Assembly: GCA_905211185.1 (NCBI GenBank)
Contig: CAJLZR010000032.1
Coordinates: forward strand, 1 to 8,038
DNA length: 8,038 nt
Direction: 5' to 3'
Source of the DNA: an uncultured Oscillospiraceae bacterium
Lineage (GTDB): Bacteria; Bacillota_A; Clostridia; Oscillospirales; Acutalibacteraceae
A model generated the notes under the pieces. The model searched no databases. It saw only the letters and a program-made list of their open reading frames with translations, and was not told the DNA's origin. The position numbers and the translations under genes were made by a program. Shown piece by piece: positions 6,013 through 8,038 of this stretch; position 1 is the stretch's first letter, and every line of letters starts with the position of its first letter.

Positions 6013-6750
6013 ATGGAATTGGTTCGTAGTAAACGAAAATACTCATTAGGTGATTTTTTGGAAATCGTAAATACTTTAAGGGAGGCAAGCGGTGGCTCGT
6101 GGGATAGGGCGCAGTCCCATTCAAATATAAGGTCCGATTTGATTGAGGAAACATATGAAGTTATAGAAGCTATTGATTTAAACGATATTCAAATGCTCAA
6201 AGAATCGTTGGGAAATGTTTTGTTTCAAGTGGCGCTACACTGTAATATTGAGGAAAAAAGAGGCAATTTTTCTTTTGAAGATATAGTTGATAAAATTTGC
6301 AGGGAAATAATACTTCGCTATCCGCACATTTTTCCGGATGAGATGCTTGGTAATCATTTAAGATATGCAAGAGATGAGAAAACTTCAGACTATGGCGGCG
6401 CTTGTGGCGGGAGATTTTCTAATTTAAGAGCACGCAACGAGAGTGTTGTAGAAAGCGTAAAGAATATTTCTAAAATATTACCGGCCCTAATGCGTGCCGA
6501 AAAAGTTCAAATAAGAGCCGCAAGAGCAGGATATGGAATTTATTCGATTGAAGATGCCTTAAATCAAACTTTTGAAAAATTAAATTATTTGGAACATTTA
6601 ATTTTAAATGGGCATCAGGAAAATTATGGAAAAGAGCTTGGAGACCTACTGTTTTCTATAACTGAGGTGTCCAGATTAGTGAGCGTTGATGCCGAAAGTG
6701 CGCTTTATGATGCATGTGAAAGATATAAAAATGAATTTTTATATAAATGA
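6013..6750 (+). CDS. mazG: MazG-family nucleoside triphosphate pyrophosphohydrolase, both metal sites incomplete
   Basis: MazG proteins hydrolyse NTPs and dNTPs to monophosphate and pyrophosphate, using Mg held by an EExxE and an ExxD motif. The 245 residues show the two-domain layout of E. coli MazG. The N-domain (about 13-107) has SWDRAQSH (29-36), IEETYEVIEAID (44-55) and RYPHIF (102-107). A linker (108-150) leads to LPALMRAEKVQIRAARAGYG (156-175), then the C-domain (176-240) with ELGDLLF (208-214). The N-domain keeps EExxE (E45, E46, E49), but the normal ExxD is SLGN (S65, N68). The C-domain keeps ExxD (E208, D211), but its EExxE aligns with EKLNY (188-192). Neither domain has a complete site, so activity as a pyrophosphohydrolase is uncertain. 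It lacks the N-terminal methylase-like domain of B. subtilis YabN. AGGA lies 5 bases before ATG 6013. It is downstream of the flippase and converges on rplA with only 48 bases between. Confidence 0.88.
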   Translation: MELVRSKRKYSLGDFLEIVNTLREASGGSWDRAQSHSNIRSDLIEETYEVIEAIDLNDIQMLKESLGNVLFQVALHCNIEEKRGNFSFEDIVDKICREIILRYPHIFPDEMLGNHLRYARDEKTSDYGGACGGRFSNLRARNESVVESVKNISKILPALMRAEKVQIRAARAGYGIYSIEDALNQTFEKLNYLEHLILNGHQENYGKELGDLLFSITEVSRLVSVDAESALYDACERYKNEFLYK

Positions 6751-6798
6751 AAGAAGAAACAAAAAAATAATTGCTTGGTTAAATTATCATTATTTTTA

Positions 6799-7490
6799 TT
6801 ATTTGTCAAATGAGCTTAAATCGATTTTAATTCCAGGACCCATTGTAGGTGCTACTGAAATATTCTTTAAGTATTGACCTTTAACTGTAGATGGTTTTGA
6901 TTTAATTATAACATTTACAAAAGCATCTAAGTTTTCAACTAACTTATCAGCATCAAATGATACTTTACCAATAATAGCATGAACGTTACCATATGAATCT
7001 GTTCTGTATTCAACACGTCCTTTTTTAATATCATCAATAGCTTTTTTAACATCTGTAGTAACTGTTCCAGTTTTTGGGTTTGGCATAAGACCTCTTGGTC
7101 CTAAAACCTTACCTAATTTACCAAGCATTGGCATCATTTCTGGTGTAGCAATGATTACATCAAAATCTAACCAGTTTTCTTTTTCGATTTTTTCAACTAA
7201 ATCAGCATCTCCAACAAAGTCAGCTCCTGCTTCCTTAGCGATTTGTGCTTGATTTGTTTTAGATAAAACTAAAATTCTTTTTGTTTTACCTGTTCCATTT
7301 GGTAATACGATTGCACCTCTTAATTGTTGATCAGATTTTCTAGAATTAATTTCATAGCTACTTCAACTGAACCATCAAATTTACTTGTGCTAACTTTTTT
7401 AACTAGTTCTACAGCTTCTTCTTTTGTATATGCTTTACCTTTTTCTATTTGGTTTAAAGCTTCAATATATTTTTTACTTTTCTTTGCCAT
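6799..7490 (-). pseudogene. rplA: ribosomal protein L1, disrupted by an apparent 7-base deletion
   Basis: L1 binds 23S rRNA helices 76-78 at the mobile stalk near the E site and represses its own operon by binding mRNA. The gene starts at ATG 7490 ([21 protein letters not shown]) after AAAGGAGG, and runs normally to VEVAMKL, where the frame shifts and stops at 7320. The rest continues in another frame from [21 protein letters not shown] through [26 protein letters not shown] and [10 protein letters not shown] to TAA at 6799. Between AMKL and RKSDQQ the family has about four residues (NLDxRK), but only five bases (7346-7342) are present instead of twelve. Adding seven bases restores 232 codons, the usual length. 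A deletion between short TTA repeats would explain it. Both parts are otherwise well conserved, implying a recent lesion or a sequence error. No rplJ-rplL follows, and no clear terminator is seen before the convergent mazG end. Confidence 0.88.
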
Positions 7491-7506
7491 TTTACTTTCC
7501 TCCTTT

Positions 7507-7532
7507 GTGGTTTTAGCGGATATTCCTCCCAC
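7507..7532 (-). promoter_or_regulatory. L1-binding autoregulatory RNA site before rplA
   Basis: On the minus strand, GTGGGAGG (7532-7525) is followed by AATAT and then CCGCTAAAACCAC, ending at 7507. It folds as GUGG/CCAC enclosing an asymmetric internal loop (GA opposite GCUAAAA) and a GGA/UCC stem. This is the shape of the L1 site on 23S rRNA and of known L1 operators in rplK-rplA mRNAs. It touches the Shine-Dalgarno AAAGGAGG (7506-7499), so bound L1 would block rplA translation. A small hairpin from ATAGG and CCTAT (7547-7533) abuts its 5' side. The call is by motif recognition, not covariance search. Confidence 0.72.
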
Positions 7533-7559
7533 ATAGGTTTAACCTATATGATAAAATTC

Positions 7560-7985
7560 CTACTCAGTTATTTCGATTCCCATATTACGTGCTGTACCAG
7601 CAATTATTTTTTCTGCTTGTTCAACTGTATAAGCATTTAAATCTGGTAATTTAGTTTCAGCTATTTCACGTAATTGAGCTTTAGTAATAGAACCAACGAT
7701 TTCGTTAGCACCTTTACTTGATGCTGATTTTACTCCTGCTGCTTTCTTAATTAAGAATGCTGCTGGTGGAGTTTTTACTTTGAAATCAAATGATCTATCG
7801 TCATAAACGAATACCTCAACTGGTAATACATCTCCCATTTTATCTTTTGTAGCGTCATTAAATCTGTTACAAAAATCTGGTAATGCGATACCTGCAGGTC
7901 CTAACGCTGTACCAACTGGTGGTGCTGCTGTTGCTTTACCAGCAGGAATTTGAAGTTTGATCTTTTTTACTATTTCTTTTGCCAC
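7560..7985 (-). CDS. rplK: 50S ribosomal protein L11
   Basis: L11 binds the GTPase-associated centre of 23S rRNA with L10, assists translation factors and is needed for RelA activation in species that have it. The 141-residue length is exact for the family. The N-domain has [20 protein letters not shown] (about 10-29) with its conserved prolines, followed by the linker [15 protein letters not shown] (about 69-83). The C-terminal RNA-binding domain carries [21 protein letters not shown] and ends TARNMGIEI. The start is GTG 7985 ([10 protein letters not shown]), six bases after GGAGGTG (7998-7992). A GTG nine bases upstream overlaps that Shine-Dalgarno and is rejected. [15 protein letters not shown] is a less common form of the usual NIMxFCKxFN stretch. 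The gene is followed by rplA after 69 bases. secE and nusG, the usual upstream neighbours, would lie beyond the window edge if present. Confidence 0.97.
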   Translation of the reverse strand: MAKEIVKKIKLQIPAGKATAAPPVGTALGPAGIALPDFCNRFNDATKDKMGDVLPVEVFVYDDRSFDFKVKTPPAAFLIKKAAGVKSASSKGANEIVGSITKAQLREIAETKLPDLNAYTVEQAEKIIAGTARNMGIEITE

Positions 7986-8016
7986 GAAAAACACCTCCTA
8001 TTATTTTTTTTCGTGA

Positions 8017-8038
8017 GTGGTCAAACGGACTATTTGCC
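8017..8038 (-). promoter_or_regulatory. right half of a second L1-binding leader site before rplK, cut by the window edge
   Basis: On the minus strand the last bases read GGCAAATAGTCC followed by GTTTGACCAC, ending at 8017. CCGTTTGACCAC is the 3' half of the L1 operator consensus, and it lies 18 bases before the rplK Shine-Dalgarno. The 5' half, expected as GTGGGAGGAC plus the complement of GGCAAATAG, would lie just beyond 8038 and cannot be seen. The resemblance to the complete site before rplA is the main support. Confidence 0.55.

Noticed and set aside
7324..7536. 70-residue + strand frame opposite rplA
   Set aside because: It is the antisense of the conserved L1 N-terminus and its operator.

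Overview
The window is AT-rich bacterial DNA with compact genes, strong Shine-Dalgarno sites of the AGGAGG type and near-consensus housekeeping promoters (TTGACA, 17-base spacer, TATAAT). Together with a SpoVB/MurJ-like flippase followed directly by mazG, an order known from Bacillus and Clostridia (yabM-yabN), this suggests a low-GC Firmicute, probably Clostridia-like. That assignment is inference; no rRNA is present to settle it.

Layout. Positions 1-78 hold only the possible tail of a + strand gene, converging on a 917-base minus-strand gene (205-1121). The latter encodes an envelope-anchored protein with degenerate ankyrin-like repeats. It has a perfect consensus promoter, but its first codons appear to be out of frame with the rest by one base. 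After a shared terminator comes asnB (glutamine-dependent asparagine synthetase, minus strand). Divergent from asnB is a 130-residue protein of unknown function (3320-3712), whose upstream region carries a 14-base palindrome. A minus-strand tRNA gene with anticodon CAU (probably tRNA-Ile2) follows, with its own promoter and terminator. Then come the + strand flippase (4162-5943) and mazG (6013-6750), separated by a terminator-like hairpin. The right end holds rplK and rplA (ribosomal proteins L11 and L1) on the minus strand, converging on mazG.

How the parts work together. The flippase and mazG form a likely transcription unit with a hairpin that could lower mazG expression. The rplK-rplA pair carries what look like L1-binding autoregulatory RNA sites: a complete one immediately before rplA and the right half of another before rplK, cut by the window edge. 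However, rplA is broken by an apparent 7-base deletion about 45 codons into the gene, so the regulator and ribosomal protein L1 cannot be made from this copy as read.

Points of greatest interest: the L1 operator duplicated at both genes beside a broken L1 gene; the restored signal peptide of the ankyrin-like protein; a MazG whose two domains have each lost a different half of the metal-binding motif; and the possibility that rplK-rplA is a second, acquired copy or a chimeric assembly join. No mobile element, CRISPR array or complete novel defence system is visible.
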